NCBI GenBank assembly: GCA_035649495.1
Contig: DASRJL010000014.1
Span: forward strand, 1-64,000
Direction: 5' to 3'
Origin: SG8-41 sp035649495
Lineage (GTDB): Bacteria > Pseudomonadota > Gammaproteobacteria > Burkholderiales > SG8-41
Length of the DNA: 64,000 nucleotides
The notes beneath the pieces were generated by a model that was not told the origin of the DNA, searched no databases, and saw only the letters and a program-made list of their open reading frames with translations. Shown here in pieces: positions 52,928 through 61,335 of the stretch; within the stretch, counting starts at the first letter, position 1, and each line of letters starts with the position of its first letter. The position numbers were made by a program, and so were the translations under genes.

Positions 52928-53866
52928 ATGAAAACCATGGCAAAGAAGCGGACGGCAGCGAAACCGATGCGCGCGCGCGGGATGACGTTCTGCACGCTGG
53001 CCGGGAGCGGCGGCGGCACGCTGGGGCTCAGGACCGAGCGGGGTATCCTGGATGCGGCAGCGGCGTCCAGGCTCTACCGGATCGCGGCACCCACGGACAT
53101 TCACGCGGTGATCGAAGGCGCGGATTGCGCGCCGCTCGCGCGACTCGCCGGGAAGGCGCTCGACGACAAGCGCGGCCGGAGCGTGCTGATTCCCGAAGCG
53201 CGCGCCCGGTTCGCGCCGGCCGTTCCGCGTCCCGGCAAGATCATCTGCGTCGGACTCAACTACCGGCAGCACGCGGTTGAGACCGGCAACGCGATTCCAC
53301 CGGTGCCGATGCTGTTCAACAAGTTCAACAACACGCTCCTCGGCCATCGGGGCAGGATCCCGCTGCCGGTCAAGGTCGGCACGAAGTTCGACTACGAAGT
53401 GGAACTCGTCGTGGTGATGGGTCGGAAGGCGCACGACGTGCCCGAGGAGAAGGCGCTGTCCTACATCTTCGGCTACGCCAACGGGAACGATTTTTCCGCG
53501 CGCGACATCATGCGTTCGAGCAGCCAGATCATGATCGGCAAGACCTGCGACGGTTTCGCGCCGCTCGGGCCTTGGGTCGTCACCGCGGACCAGATTCCGG
53601 ATCCGCAGAACCTCAAGATCGCCACCTACGTGAACGGCGAGGAGCGCCAGAACTCGAACACCTCCGACATGATCTTCAGCTGCGCGCAGATCGTCAGCTA
53701 CTGCTCGCGCCACCTGACGCTCCTGCCCGGCGACATCATCTATACCGGCACGCCGCAGGGGGTCATCCTGGGCTACCCGCCGGAGAAGCAGGTGTGGCTG
53801 AAGCGCGGGGACAAGGTCGTGACCGAGGTCGAGAAGTGCGGCACGCTCGAGGTGACGCTGGCCTGA
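52928..53866 (+). CDS. Fumarylacetoacetate hydrolase (FAH) family protein
   Basis: 312 residues. The metal-binding Glu pair is in FDYEVELVVVMG. Other FAH hallmarks are PGKIICVGLNYRQHA, YANGNDFSARDI and TGTPQGVILG. Relatives split C-C bonds in aromatic-degradation intermediates or act on oxo-acids. AGGGAG precedes the ATG. A small upstream extension (MAKKRTAAKPMRARG) may be a lineage-specific tail. Confidence 0.9.
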   Translation: MKTMAKKRTAAKPMRARGMTFCTLAGSGGGTLGLRTERGILDAAAASRLYRIAAPTDIHAVIEGADCAPLARLAGKALDDKRGRSVLIPEARARFAPAVPRPGKIICVGLNYRQHAVETGNAIPPVPMLFNKFNNTLLGHRGRIPLPVKVGTKFDYEVELVVVMGRKAHDVPEEKALSYIFGYANGNDFSARDIMRSSSQIMIGKTCDGFAPLGPWVVTADQIPDPQNLKIATYVNGEERQNSNTSDMIFSCAQIVSYCSRHLTLLPGDIIYTGTPQGVILGYPPEKQVWLKRGDKVVTEVEKCGTLEVTLA

Positions 53867-53924
53867 CGGCTATGTCTCCTTGGGGTCGACTCCGGAAGCC
53901 CGGGATTCCCGAAAGCGGCCAGTT

Positions 53925-54935
53925 TCATTCGATCACCAGGACGGCCTGCTTGACGATAGACTCTGGAATCGTCACGCCGAGGGCTTTCGCAGCCTTGAGA
54001 TTTACCGACATGTCGAACAGTTTCGGCCCCTCTACCGGGAGGTCAGCGGTTTTAGCGCCCTTGACGATCTTATCGACGAATCCGGCAGTCCGGCGATAGA
54101 TATCGGGGACATCCGCCCCATAGGAGATGAGCCCCCCATCCTGGACGAATGGTTTCCACTCGTAGATGGCGGGCAGCCCGTTCTTCGCCGCGCGCTCGAT
54201 AATGCGTTGTCGCTGGACGTTGAACATCGGATTAACCAGCACGATGAGTCCATCGGCGCGCTCCTTGGCCATGGCTGAAAAGGCAGCGTCAAAGTCGTCA
54301 ACCTTTGCTGCCTCAACAACCTGAATTTCTACGCCAATCGAACGGGCAGTGGCTTGTGTCTCTTTCAACATCTTCTTGAACGTGTCTTCGGTGAGCGTGC
54401 CCGGACTCCACAGGATGGCCACGCGGCTCAGGGTCGGCGCGATCTGTTTGAGTAGTTGGAGCCTCTGCGGCGTCAGCTCCGGCATCATCTCTGTGATACC
54501 AGTAATGTTTCCTTCGGGGCGATTCGGGTTCTTGAGGACTCCCATCGCCACGGGATCGGCGCTGGGTGTCATGATGATGGGAACGCGACTGGTGCTTTGC
54601 TTGGCGGCGATCAACGCCTCGAACGGTCCCGCAATGATTGCGGCCACGCCTGAGCGCTCGAGCTCCGCCGCCTGTTCCGGCATCAGTTCAATTTTGCCGC
54701 CCGCATAGCGCGGCTCTATCACGTAGGTCTGCCCTTCCACATGGCCTAGCTCGCGCATCCCCTGGTGGAATGCACCCAGGTTCGCGTCCTTGGCAGTCGG
54801 CCCTGCACGCGACATCCAGCCGACTCGAGCAGCTTTGGTCGGTGCCTGTGCTTCGGCGACAAGTGGCAGCCCAGCAGTAATAATGCTGCCCACCAGAATG
54901 AAAAATGCAAGTGAAGCTTTGACTGTCGTGCCCAT
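53925..54935 (-). CDS. ABC-type substrate-binding protein (TrpX-like family)
   Basis: 336 residues. A signal peptide (MGTTVKASLAFFILVGSIITAGLPLVAEAQ) is followed by the ABC-sugar/amino-acid-like fold of PF04392: VGWMSRAGPTAKDANLG and MRELGHVEGQTYVIEPRYAGG. GC content is lower than in the neighbours. The ATG at 54935 is preferred over 54962. No permease or ATPase is adjacent. Confidence 0.82.
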   Translation of the reverse strand: MGTTVKASLAFFILVGSIITAGLPLVAEAQAPTKAARVGWMSRAGPTAKDANLGAFHQGMRELGHVEGQTYVIEPRYAGGKIELMPEQAAELERSGVAAIIAGPFEALIAAKQSTSRVPIIMTPSADPVAMGVLKNPNRPEGNITGITEMMPELTPQRLQLLKQIAPTLSRVAILWSPGTLTEDTFKKMLKETQATARSIGVEIQVVEAAKVDDFDAAFSAMAKERADGLIVLVNPMFNVQRQRIIERAAKNGLPAIYEWKPFVQDGGLISYGADVPDIYRRTAGFVDKIVKGAKTADLPVEGPKLFDMSVNLKAAKALGVTIPESIVKQAVLVIE

Positions 54936-55112
54936 ATCCGCCGCCTTTCGAAATAGGCGCACCGAGGTGCGCCGAAGAACTGGATGCTGGGAGGCGGGGG
55001 GTGGGGTGTCCGTCCGTTACCGTACATACGGTCTTCGGTATCCAAACGTGAGGCTTTTCTGCCGCGCCTTCCCTGGCGGCCTTGGCGTGCTTGGCGGTGA
55101 GGCTTATTACTC

Positions 55113-56171
55113 TCACGGCAGCAGCCGCGCCTCGCGATAGCGACGCAGGTAGGCGAGGATCTGCTCCACCGTATCGACCACGCCGTGAAATCCGTGAAGG
55201 CGGATTTTCGTCGTGTCCGCGATGTTGTCGTAATCCAGTCCCCAGAAAAAGTCGGCGAACGGCCACGATGCGACGTCGTGAAGCGCGTTGCGCTTGAGGT
55301 CGTGCCGCCGGACGATTCGCTCCCATGCCGGATGCTTGTCCTTCATCCACTCCGCCAGCCGGAGCGGCCGCACCTCTCCCACCGGGAGGTTGAAATGGGC
55401 CGCAATCCGCGGCCATAGCCACTGCCAGCGAAACTGGCAGCCATCGGTGACGTTGTACGCATGGTTCCGCGCCTGCGGACTCGTAGCCATCCACGCGATG
55501 GCGCGCGCGAGGTGCGTGGCGTCGGTGATCTCGATCAACGCGGCGTAGCAGCCGGGAGCGCCGGGGAAATCGAGCGGCAATCCGTACTCAGCGCACATCG
55601 CCGCCCACGCCCCGACCGTCGAAACGATGTTACGCGGGCGTTCCGGCGCGAAGTCGTAGACGAAGTGAGGGCGCGACGCGGACCAGGTCCAGCCCCGGGT
55701 TTCGCATCGCTCGCGCAGAAGATCTTCCTGGTCATAATAGAAGTTGGGCGGCATGTGCCGGGGATCGTCCTCGCGCGTGGGCGTTCGCGGCGGCCTCAAC
55801 CGGACGTCGTACCACTTCTGGCCCTCGACCAGGTGGACGTGCTCGAGCCCCGGCGCGGCGGCCTCCGCCGCATCGACCACGTTCCGCAGCATCGCCACGT
55901 TGCGTTCCACGTCCTCCACGCCTCCCTCGCCGAACTCCGCGCGGGCCGTGTAGAAGAGATGGGTGACGCCCTTCGCGCTCGCGAGGGCGCGCGTGCAGCC
56001 TTCCCGGTCCAGCAGGTCGGCGCGCACGTACGAGAGCCGCGGGTCGTTCGACGTTCCGGGCGGATGGCGCGACAGCCCGATGACCTGCCAGCCGTCCTCG
56101 AGCAGCACGTCGACCAGCCTCTTGGAGGCTGCGCCCGTGGCGCCGGCGATCAGTGCGGTTTTCGACGTCAT
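55113..56171 (-). CDS. NAD-dependent epimerase/dehydratase, extended SDR (PRISE-like)
   Basis: 352 residues. The Rossmann motif is ALIAGATGAASKRLV. Middle parts (EHVHLVEGQKWYDVRLRPP, PNFYYDQEDLLRER) resemble progesterone 5-beta-reductase/iridoid synthase-like (PRISE) SDRs. The usual Tyr-x-x-x-Lys is replaced by a less regular pattern (NFYYDQED), as in that group. It probably reduces an enone. There is no neighbour that tells the substrate. Confidence 0.8.
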   Translation of the reverse strand: MTSKTALIAGATGAASKRLVDVLLEDGWQVIGLSRHPPGTSNDPRLSYVRADLLDREGCTRALASAKGVTHLFYTARAEFGEGGVEDVERNVAMLRNVVDAAEAAAPGLEHVHLVEGQKWYDVRLRPPRTPTREDDPRHMPPNFYYDQEDLLRERCETRGWTWSASRPHFVYDFAPERPRNIVSTVGAWAAMCAEYGLPLDFPGAPGCYAALIEITDATHLARAIAWMATSPQARNHAYNVTDGCQFRWQWLWPRIAAHFNLPVGEVRPLRLAEWMKDKHPAWERIVRRHDLKRNALHDVASWPFADFFWGLDYDNIADTTKIRLHGFHGVVDTVEQILAYLRRYREARLLP

Positions 56172-56272
56172 CGTTCTTGGAAACCCGTTATTGCCGCAGA
56201 AAACGGGGCTTCAAACATCAAATTACCTCAGTTTCGGGAACATAGCGCTCACATATCAAACGCTTACCGGGG

Positions 56273-56701
56273 TCAGACCCCAGGAATGATTCTCGGCGCG
56301 TCCTGGGCTTCGATGAAGGCCTTGCGAAAAGCGATGGGATTCGAGATGCCCGGGATGGGCGCATGCGATGTGCCGGTTCCCGAGATGACAAGCGTGCCGT
56401 AACCCAGGATGCGCCCCATCACGCTCTGGTCGACCTGGATGCTCTCCACCTTGTTGATGTTGAGCTCCACGGTCCGTCGGCTGATGAAGCCGAACTTGGC
56501 GATAACGCGCCGTGTCGTGATCGCAAGCTCCGTGGTCTTGTACTTGATGTACGCGATGATGAGAAAGATCAAGCCTATGCCGAACGCGGGCAGCAGAATG
56601 ATGCCGAGCGCGATGTATCCCCATAGCGACCACAGGCTGATGTGGCCGACATGAACCACGCGCTCGTCCTTGATCAGTGCGCCTTCGACATAACTCGTCA
56701 T
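56273..56701 (-). CDS. PH-domain (bPH2) membrane protein
   Basis: 142 residues. Two hydrophobic segments (SLWSLWGYIALGIILLPAFG and IGLIFLIIAYIKY) are followed by a bacterial PH-like domain (TRRVIAKFGFISRRTVELNINKVESIQV). Family members are membrane proteins with a cytoplasmic PH domain. It ends within a short GGGGTCAGACCCC palindrome region. Confidence 0.8.
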   Translation of the reverse strand: MTSYVEGALIKDERVVHVGHISLWSLWGYIALGIILLPAFGIGLIFLIIAYIKYKTTELAITTRRVIAKFGFISRRTVELNINKVESIQVDQSVMGRILGYGTLVISGTGTSHAPIPGISNPIAFRKAFIEAQDAPRIIPGV

Positions 56702-56831
56702 GTACTGCCTCCTGACTGTGCGGTCGGCGGGGAGATCGGAGGAATTCTACATGGCAAGCACGTTCCGGCGTGGCTCCTCTCTCCTCCCTCCGCTCCCATC
56801 TCTCCTCTCTTTTCACTGGTATTATCCGCGC

Positions 56832-57620
56832 ATGCCCCGCGTCGTCGCGCTCTATCGCTACCCGGTCAAGGGCTTCACGCCTGAAGCGTGCGAGGCCCTG
56901 ACGGCGTTGCCCGAGGGGCGTATCGCCGGCGACCGCGCGCTGGGATTCCGCTTCGCAGACTCGCCGGCGCCGGACGCGGCGTGGAGCAGGAAACACGAAT
57001 TCGTCGCGCTGGTGAACACGCCCGGCCTCGCCCGGCTGCAGCTGAGCTACGATCACAATGCGCGGCGGCTCCGCATCCGTCGGGACGGCGCGATGCTCGT
57101 CGAAGCCGGGCTCGATCCGCAAGGCCGCGATCGCCTGACGGCGGCCCTTGCGGAGTTCGTGCTGAAGCTCGAAGAAAACCCCCTTTCCGGCCGTCCCGAG
57201 CGGCTGCCGCTGCGCCTGGTCGGCGATGGCGCCTCGCCCCGCTACCAGGACAGCGAGTCGGGACAGATCACGCTGCACAGCCGCGAGAGCCTGGCAGCCG
57301 TCGCGGCGGCTGCCGGCGATTCCGCGCTCGCCGAAGCGCGCTTTCGCTCGAACATCGCCATCGAAGGCGTGAAAGCGTGGGAGGAGCACGACTGGTTCGG
57401 ACGCAGGATACGGATCGGCAAGGTGGAATTCGACGTGGTGAGGCACAAGACGCGCTGCCTCGCCACGCACGCGAACCCGCGCACCGGCGAGCGCGACCTG
57501 CCTTTGATGACGATCCTCAAGAGCGCTTTCACACAGGAGCAACCGACACTCGCGGTTGGGATGGTGACGAGCGGCGCGGGCGGGGAGATACGGGTCGGCG
57601 ATGACGTCGCCGTCATTTGA
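56832..57620 (+). CDS. MOSC-domain protein
   Basis: About 262 residues. The N-terminal beta-barrel (MPRVVALYRYPVKGFTPEACEAL) is followed by the MOSC region: RFRSNIAIEGVKAWEEHDW and the C-terminal CLATHANPRTGERDL with the conserved Cys that binds sulfur or a molybdenum ligand. It could act in N-hydroxy reduction or sulfur transfer. The longer frame from 56700 has no domain content. It is next to and divergent from the PH gene. Confidence 0.88.
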   Translation: MPRVVALYRYPVKGFTPEACEALTALPEGRIAGDRALGFRFADSPAPDAAWSRKHEFVALVNTPGLARLQLSYDHNARRLRIRRDGAMLVEAGLDPQGRDRLTAALAEFVLKLEENPLSGRPERLPLRLVGDGASPRYQDSESGQITLHSRESLAAVAAAAGDSALAEARFRSNIAIEGVKAWEEHDWFGRRIRIGKVEFDVVRHKTRCLATHANPRTGERDLPLMTILKSAFTQEQPTLAVGMVTSGAGGEIRVGDDVAVI

Positions 57621-57718
57621 TGGGGTCATGCATTATGGATCGTGCGTGCAGGTGATTCGCGTCACCTTACGTCAATGCTTTACGCCTGACCCCTGACGGC
57701 TTTATCACGGAGGCAACA

Positions 57719-58273
57719 ATGAAAGTTCATGAACTCGTGGCGCGTTTCGCAGCCGCGGCGGAAAGCGCGGATCCCATGGGTTCGGCGCGGCAGGTGCTGG
57801 AAAGTCTGAAGGATGACCTCGGCACGATCGAGAGCACTCTGGCTTATATCTCGGGCGTCGGCGGTAATGCGCGACAGGTCTTCTACCGCTCGACCAGCCT
57901 CACGCTGCTCAAGGTGTGCTTCCCAAGCGGCCGGCGCACCCCGCCGCACGACCATGGCACCTGGGCGCAGATCCTGGTCCTTTCGGGAGAGGAAAAGAAC
58001 ACGCTCTACCGGCGCGACAACGGCGCGCTGCGCAAGGCGAGCGAGGTAACGCTCACGCGCGGGACGATCCTGCCGATGCGGGCGGAGACCGCGCACGTCG
58101 CCGAATGCATAGGCAGCGCGCCCGCGATCGGCCTGCATGTCTACGGCGGCGACATCCTCGAGCTGCCGCGCCGCATGTGGAACCCCGAGACGCTGGAGGA
58201 GCACCCGCTCGACTGGACGCAGTACGAGACCTTCGCCCGCGTCGCCTCGAAAGCGGCCAGCGCGCCGCAGTAG
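57719..58273 (+). CDS. Cysteine dioxygenase-family (cupin) protein
   Basis: 184 residues. The metal-binding cupin motif H77-x-H79 is in PPHDHGTWAQIL, with a third His in ETAHVAEC. Length and layout match type-I cysteine dioxygenase/3-mercaptopropionate dioxygenase-like proteins. It oxidises a small thiol with O2. GGAGG precedes the ATG at 57719. Confidence 0.86.
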   Translation: MKVHELVARFAAAAESADPMGSARQVLESLKDDLGTIESTLAYISGVGGNARQVFYRSTSLTLLKVCFPSGRRTPPHDHGTWAQILVLSGEEKNTLYRRDNGALRKASEVTLTRGTILPMRAETAHVAECIGSAPAIGLHVYGGDILELPRRMWNPETLEEHPLDWTQYETFARVASKAASAPQ

Positions 58274-58282
58274 AACCTGGCG

Positions 58283-59341
58283 CTACTTCGCTGCCGCTTG
58301 CGCCGCCTGCTGCTCCAACCTCAACTGCGCCGCGCGCGCGCAGCCCTGCATGGCGAGCAGGTAGCGCTGCACTGCCTCGCTTCCCAGCTCGTACGGATGC
58401 GGCCCCTTGCCGCGGCTGGCCAGCATTCGGTTCTTCGCGACGGCATTGTCGAACTCGGAATGATTCGAGATGATGACCGTCGCCTTGGCGGCGGCTGCCT
58501 GCGCGGCGAAGTGCCGCTGCGAGTCGATATAGGTCTGGAAATTCCGGATGCCCGGGTCCGGCGTGTTGTTCACGAAATTGAACGCCGTGCCGCCCGAATA
58601 CGCCACGCTGACCGGCCGGCCACGGTCCAGTACCGTGAAGGTGTAGGACAGCGTGCCCGGCGTATGGCCGGGCGTCAGCCAGGTCCTCACGCTCGCCTCG
58701 CCCAGCGTGATTTCCATTCCGTCGGTCGCCACCATGTCGCGCTTCGGCGCCATCGTCTTGTAGCGGTTGGGATACTTTTCGACGAGGTCCCAGTCGGCCA
58801 CGCCCATAACGACCCGCATGCCGTAGCGCTTCTGCATCATCTCGGCGCCGCCGATGTGGTCGCCGTGCGCGTGGGAGATCAGCATGTACTTGATGTTCTT
58901 CGGGTCGAGACCGAGTTTCTGCATCCCGCCGATGATCAGCTCCTCGGAGTTGTAAGGGTAGATCGTGTCGAAGAGGATGATTCCTTCCTTCGTCGTCAAG
59001 GCCCAGGCCGAGTGCACCTTGCCGCCGACGAAGTAGAAGTTGTCGAACACTTTGGCAGGCTCGGCGTACCAGAACTCGCGCGGCGGGACCAGCGCCGGGT
59101 TCGCGATATAGGGCGGCACGGTGTCGCTGGTGTCTACCCCGCCGCTCTGGGGCAGCAGACAGATGCGCGCCAGGGTCCCGGTGAAGTCGAACCCGGCGGC
59201 GTCCTTGGCCGATTGCAGCGCGGCCCGGATCTCCGCCTCGAAGTTTCTCCCGGCCGGCGCCTGCTGCGCGTGCATGCCGCTCGCGGCGAGACCTCCGACG
59301 ACACCGAATGCCAATGCGATTCCAGCTGCGCGACGTTTCAT
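58283..59341 (-). CDS. MBL-fold metallo-hydrolase, exported
   Basis: 352 residues. A signal peptide ends GMHAQQAP. The zinc-binding motif is HAHGDHIGGAEM. The second-sphere TPGHTPGTLSYTF and the C-terminal SNHSEFD complete the site. Similar periplasmic enzymes are often labelled subclass B3-like metallo-beta-lactamases but may have other substrates. GGAGAGGG precedes the ATG. It ends 10 bp from the plus-strand cupin gene. Confidence 0.88.
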   Translation of the reverse strand: MKRRAAGIALAFGVVGGLAASGMHAQQAPAGRNFEAEIRAALQSAKDAAGFDFTGTLARICLLPQSGGVDTSDTVPPYIANPALVPPREFWYAEPAKVFDNFYFVGGKVHSAWALTTKEGIILFDTIYPYNSEELIIGGMQKLGLDPKNIKYMLISHAHGDHIGGAEMMQKRYGMRVVMGVADWDLVEKYPNRYKTMAPKRDMVATDGMEITLGEASVRTWLTPGHTPGTLSYTFTVLDRGRPVSVAYSGGTAFNFVNNTPDPGIRNFQTYIDSQRHFAAQAAAAKATVIISNHSEFDNAVAKNRMLASRGKGPHPYELGSEAVQRYLLAMQGCARAAQLRLEQQAAQAAAK

Positions 59342-59392
59342 AATTGCCCCTCTCCTCCCTTCTTTCTCCGTGTCTTGGCCGTAAATCCTATT

Positions 59393-60220
59393 CTATTGCG
59401 ATTTCCCGACCTCGTTGAACGCCGCTCCGAACAGGAACACCTGCACGGCAAAGTAAATCCACATCACCAGCACCACGAGACCGCCGGCGGCGCCGTAGGC
59501 ATCGGCGAAAGCGGCGCGCCCCAGGTACAGCCCGAGGAGTTCCTTGCCCACCTCCAGCAGAACCGCAGCGAGCACCGCGCCGCCCCAAACGCGCCGCCAC
59601 GCCTCGCGCTGCGACGGCAGCCATCTCATCAGCATGCCGAAGAGCGCGCTGAGGATAGCGAGCGATAGCAGCAGGTTGAGGGCGATCGCCAGCAAGCCGA
59701 GCACCGGAAACATTGCCGTCAGCCAGCCTCCCATCGCCGAGATGACCGCGCTTGCGATGAGCGAAACCAGGAGAAGAAAGCCGACGGCTAGCACGAGCGC
59801 CAGGGACCAGAGCCGTCCGCGGACGAACCACGACACGAAGCTGTCGCGTCCGCGCGTGGTGCCGTGGATCGCGTCAAGGGCGTAGCGCAGCTCGACGAAC
59901 ACGCCGCTGGCGCCCACGAAAAGCGCGACAGCGCTCGTGATGCCCGCCCACGGTCCCTTGTCGGAAGCCTTTGCCGCCGCGTCGATCATGGTTTCCACCG
60001 AGCTTGCCGCGCCGCTGCCCAGGAGCTCTTCCAGCTGGTCCAGAAACTCCCTGCGGGCAAAGCCCGCGTCCACGAACATGCCGGCGACCATGACCACCAT
60101 CAACACGAGAGGGGTAATGGAGAAGATGGCGTAGAAAGCGACCGCCGCCCCCAGCCTTGGCGCCTGGTGGTCGCTCCAGAGGTCGACCGCCGACTTGAAT
60201 CGCCGCAAAACGGATTTCAC
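59393..60220 (-). CDS. YihY/BrkB-family inner-membrane protein
   Basis: 275 residues with about six membrane helices, starting MKSVLRRFKSAVDLWSDHQAPRLGAAVAFYAIFSITPLVLM. The GTG at 60220 is the start. The family (formerly taken for RNase BN) has no settled function; some members affect serum resistance. It is not in an obvious operon. Confidence 0.88.
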   Translation of the reverse strand: MKSVLRRFKSAVDLWSDHQAPRLGAAVAFYAIFSITPLVLMVVMVAGMFVDAGFARREFLDQLEELLGSGAASSVETMIDAAAKASDKGPWAGITSAVALFVGASGVFVELRYALDAIHGTTRGRDSFVSWFVRGRLWSLALVLAVGFLLLVSLIASAVISAMGGWLTAMFPVLGLLAIALNLLLSLAILSALFGMLMRWLPSQREAWRRVWGGAVLAAVLLEVGKELLGLYLGRAAFADAYGAAGGLVVLVMWIYFAVQVFLFGAAFNEVGKSQ

Positions 60221-60321
60221 ATGGCGTCAGACCGGCATCCCGGGAACATGTTTCAGCACAGCGTGAATCCGGCCATCCTTGTCAGACTTTGTCCGACGGA
60301 TCCATCGGGAGCCTGTCGGGA

Positions 60322-60368
60322 GAACCACTCACGCTGGATTCGCGTCGTCTTCGACGCAGTGGTTAAGC
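60322..60368. other. Hairpin with weak attC-like features
   Basis: AACCACT (60323-60329) pairs with AGTGGTT (60358-60364), and GCGTCG with CGACGC inside. The edge reads GCTTAAC on the minus strand, one base from the expected partner of GTTAGGC. The sequence is short for an attC, so it may simply be a hairpin or a terminator. Confidence 0.3.
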
Positions 60369-60386
60369 CTCAACATGCAGCGCGAG

Positions 60387-60617
60387 TCACGTACGCCATG
60401 GTGCAATCAACTCGCGCCAGGTAAGCAAACGTGACCGAGCGGCGACGCGTAACCAAAGGCAACCATACACGATCGCACCCATTGCCACGATGACCATGAC
60501 AACTTGCGCATGGCCGAGACCGACAACGAGACCCGCGGCACCCCCGCCCAACCACACTATGGCAAGCGCAAAAGCGACCGCTCGATTGACGCCGGAGAGG
60601 TTGCCGCGAATGGTCAT
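60387..60617 (-). CDS. Small two-helix membrane protein (possible cassette gene)
   Basis: 76 residues: MTIRGNLSGVNRAVAFALAIVWLGGGAAG and a second hydrophobic segment, VVMVIVAMGAIVYGCLWL. There is no clear ribosome site; the ATG lies eight bases after GTTAGGC of an attC site, as in integron cassettes. A possible degenerate attC-like hairpin follows at 60322-60368. The gene is plausible, but its translation is not certain. Confidence 0.5.
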   Translation of the reverse strand: MTIRGNLSGVNRAVAFALAIVWLGGGAAGLVVGLGHAQVVMVIVAMGAIVYGCLWLRVAARSRLLTWRELIAPWRT

Positions 60618-60624
60618 TGTTGGG

Positions 60625-60689
60625 GCCTAACGCCGGCGCCAAGAGGCGCGCGGTTCTTCCGCGCGTCCTTCTTGAGCGCGTTGTTCGGC
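60625..60689 (-). other. Integron attC recombination site
   Basis: On the minus strand: R'' GCCGAAC (60689-60683), then AAC-GCGC-T-CAAG, AGG, CGCGCGG, an AAGAA loop, CCGCGCG, CCT, CTTG-GCGC, and R' GTTAGGC (60631-60625). The two halves pair over 18 or more bases with single unpaired bases on one strand only, the hallmark of attC. The R'' GCCGAAC matches GTTCGGC at 61145-61139, the start of the upstream cassette, as cassette biology predicts. Confidence 0.7.
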
Positions 60690-61130
60690 AACTGAAAGTA
60701 CATTGGAACGCCAGGATTCAGTAACGCGGCCAATCGACGAAATGCCCATCCGCGCAAGAGGGCGAGTATCTTGGCTAAAGCTACAGCAGAAGAACCGCTG
60801 ATTTACAGCGGTCATAGTGGCATGAAAGGGCGTTTGCTCTTTATTCAAATTGAATGCAACTTTAACGAGGGTAACCTCTCCCGACTTGATTGGTAGCGGC
60901 GGCAACCCATCACGGGTGACCTTACCTCGAACCTTCTTGTAAAAATTCAGCGCCCGGCCGTCGTGCTCGCGCTGCACGAGGTTGTATTGATCCATTTGAC
61001 CGAGAAGCGGAAAGCGCAGAGTCGTTGGCAGGTTTTCCAATAGTTTGGCAACGATCGCCAGCTCGAACGGATTTAAAGAGACCCCACCCCATAAAAGTCT
61101 TGTGAACACATTTCCGTATTGAGTCTTCAT
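60627..61130 (-). CDS. Hypothetical protein encoded by an integron gene cassette
   Basis: 167 residues starting MKTQYGNVFTRLLWGG. The ATG lies eight bases after the cassette boundary GTTCGGC. The last 20 codons (VAEQRAQEGRAEEPRASWRRR) are a translation of the attC site itself, common in cassette-borne genes whose stop falls inside attC. The main body (1-140) has AT-richer codons than the chromosome. There is no recognised domain. Cassette bounds: 60631-61144. Confidence 0.6.
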   Translation of the reverse strand: MKTQYGNVFTRLLWGGVSLNPFELAIVAKLLENLPTTLRFPLLGQMDQYNLVQREHDGRALNFYKKVRGKVTRDGLPPLPIKSGEVTLVKVAFNLNKEQTPFHATMTAVNQRFFCCSFSQDTRPLARMGISSIGRVTESWRSNVLSVAEQRAQEGRAEEPRASWRRR

Positions 61131-61335
61131 TCTATGGCGCCGAACAGTTAATGGGTCGACGAAATTCGACCTATCACGCTAATGATGCGCTCGATCGACG
61201 TCAAGATTGAATCAAATCATCGTGAATCGGATCCAGAGGCCGGACATGCCGACAGGACCCGGCCAGTTGCTCGCAGGAACGAGGGCAGTCTCTGTTTTCG
61301 CATCCGACTCTCTGAGTATCTTTCCGCTATTTCTT

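Noticed and set aside
60322..60368. Full attC call for the hairpin after the 76-aa gene
   Set aside because: Too short, one core site does not match, and a 12-nt internal asymmetry; kept only as a weak feature.
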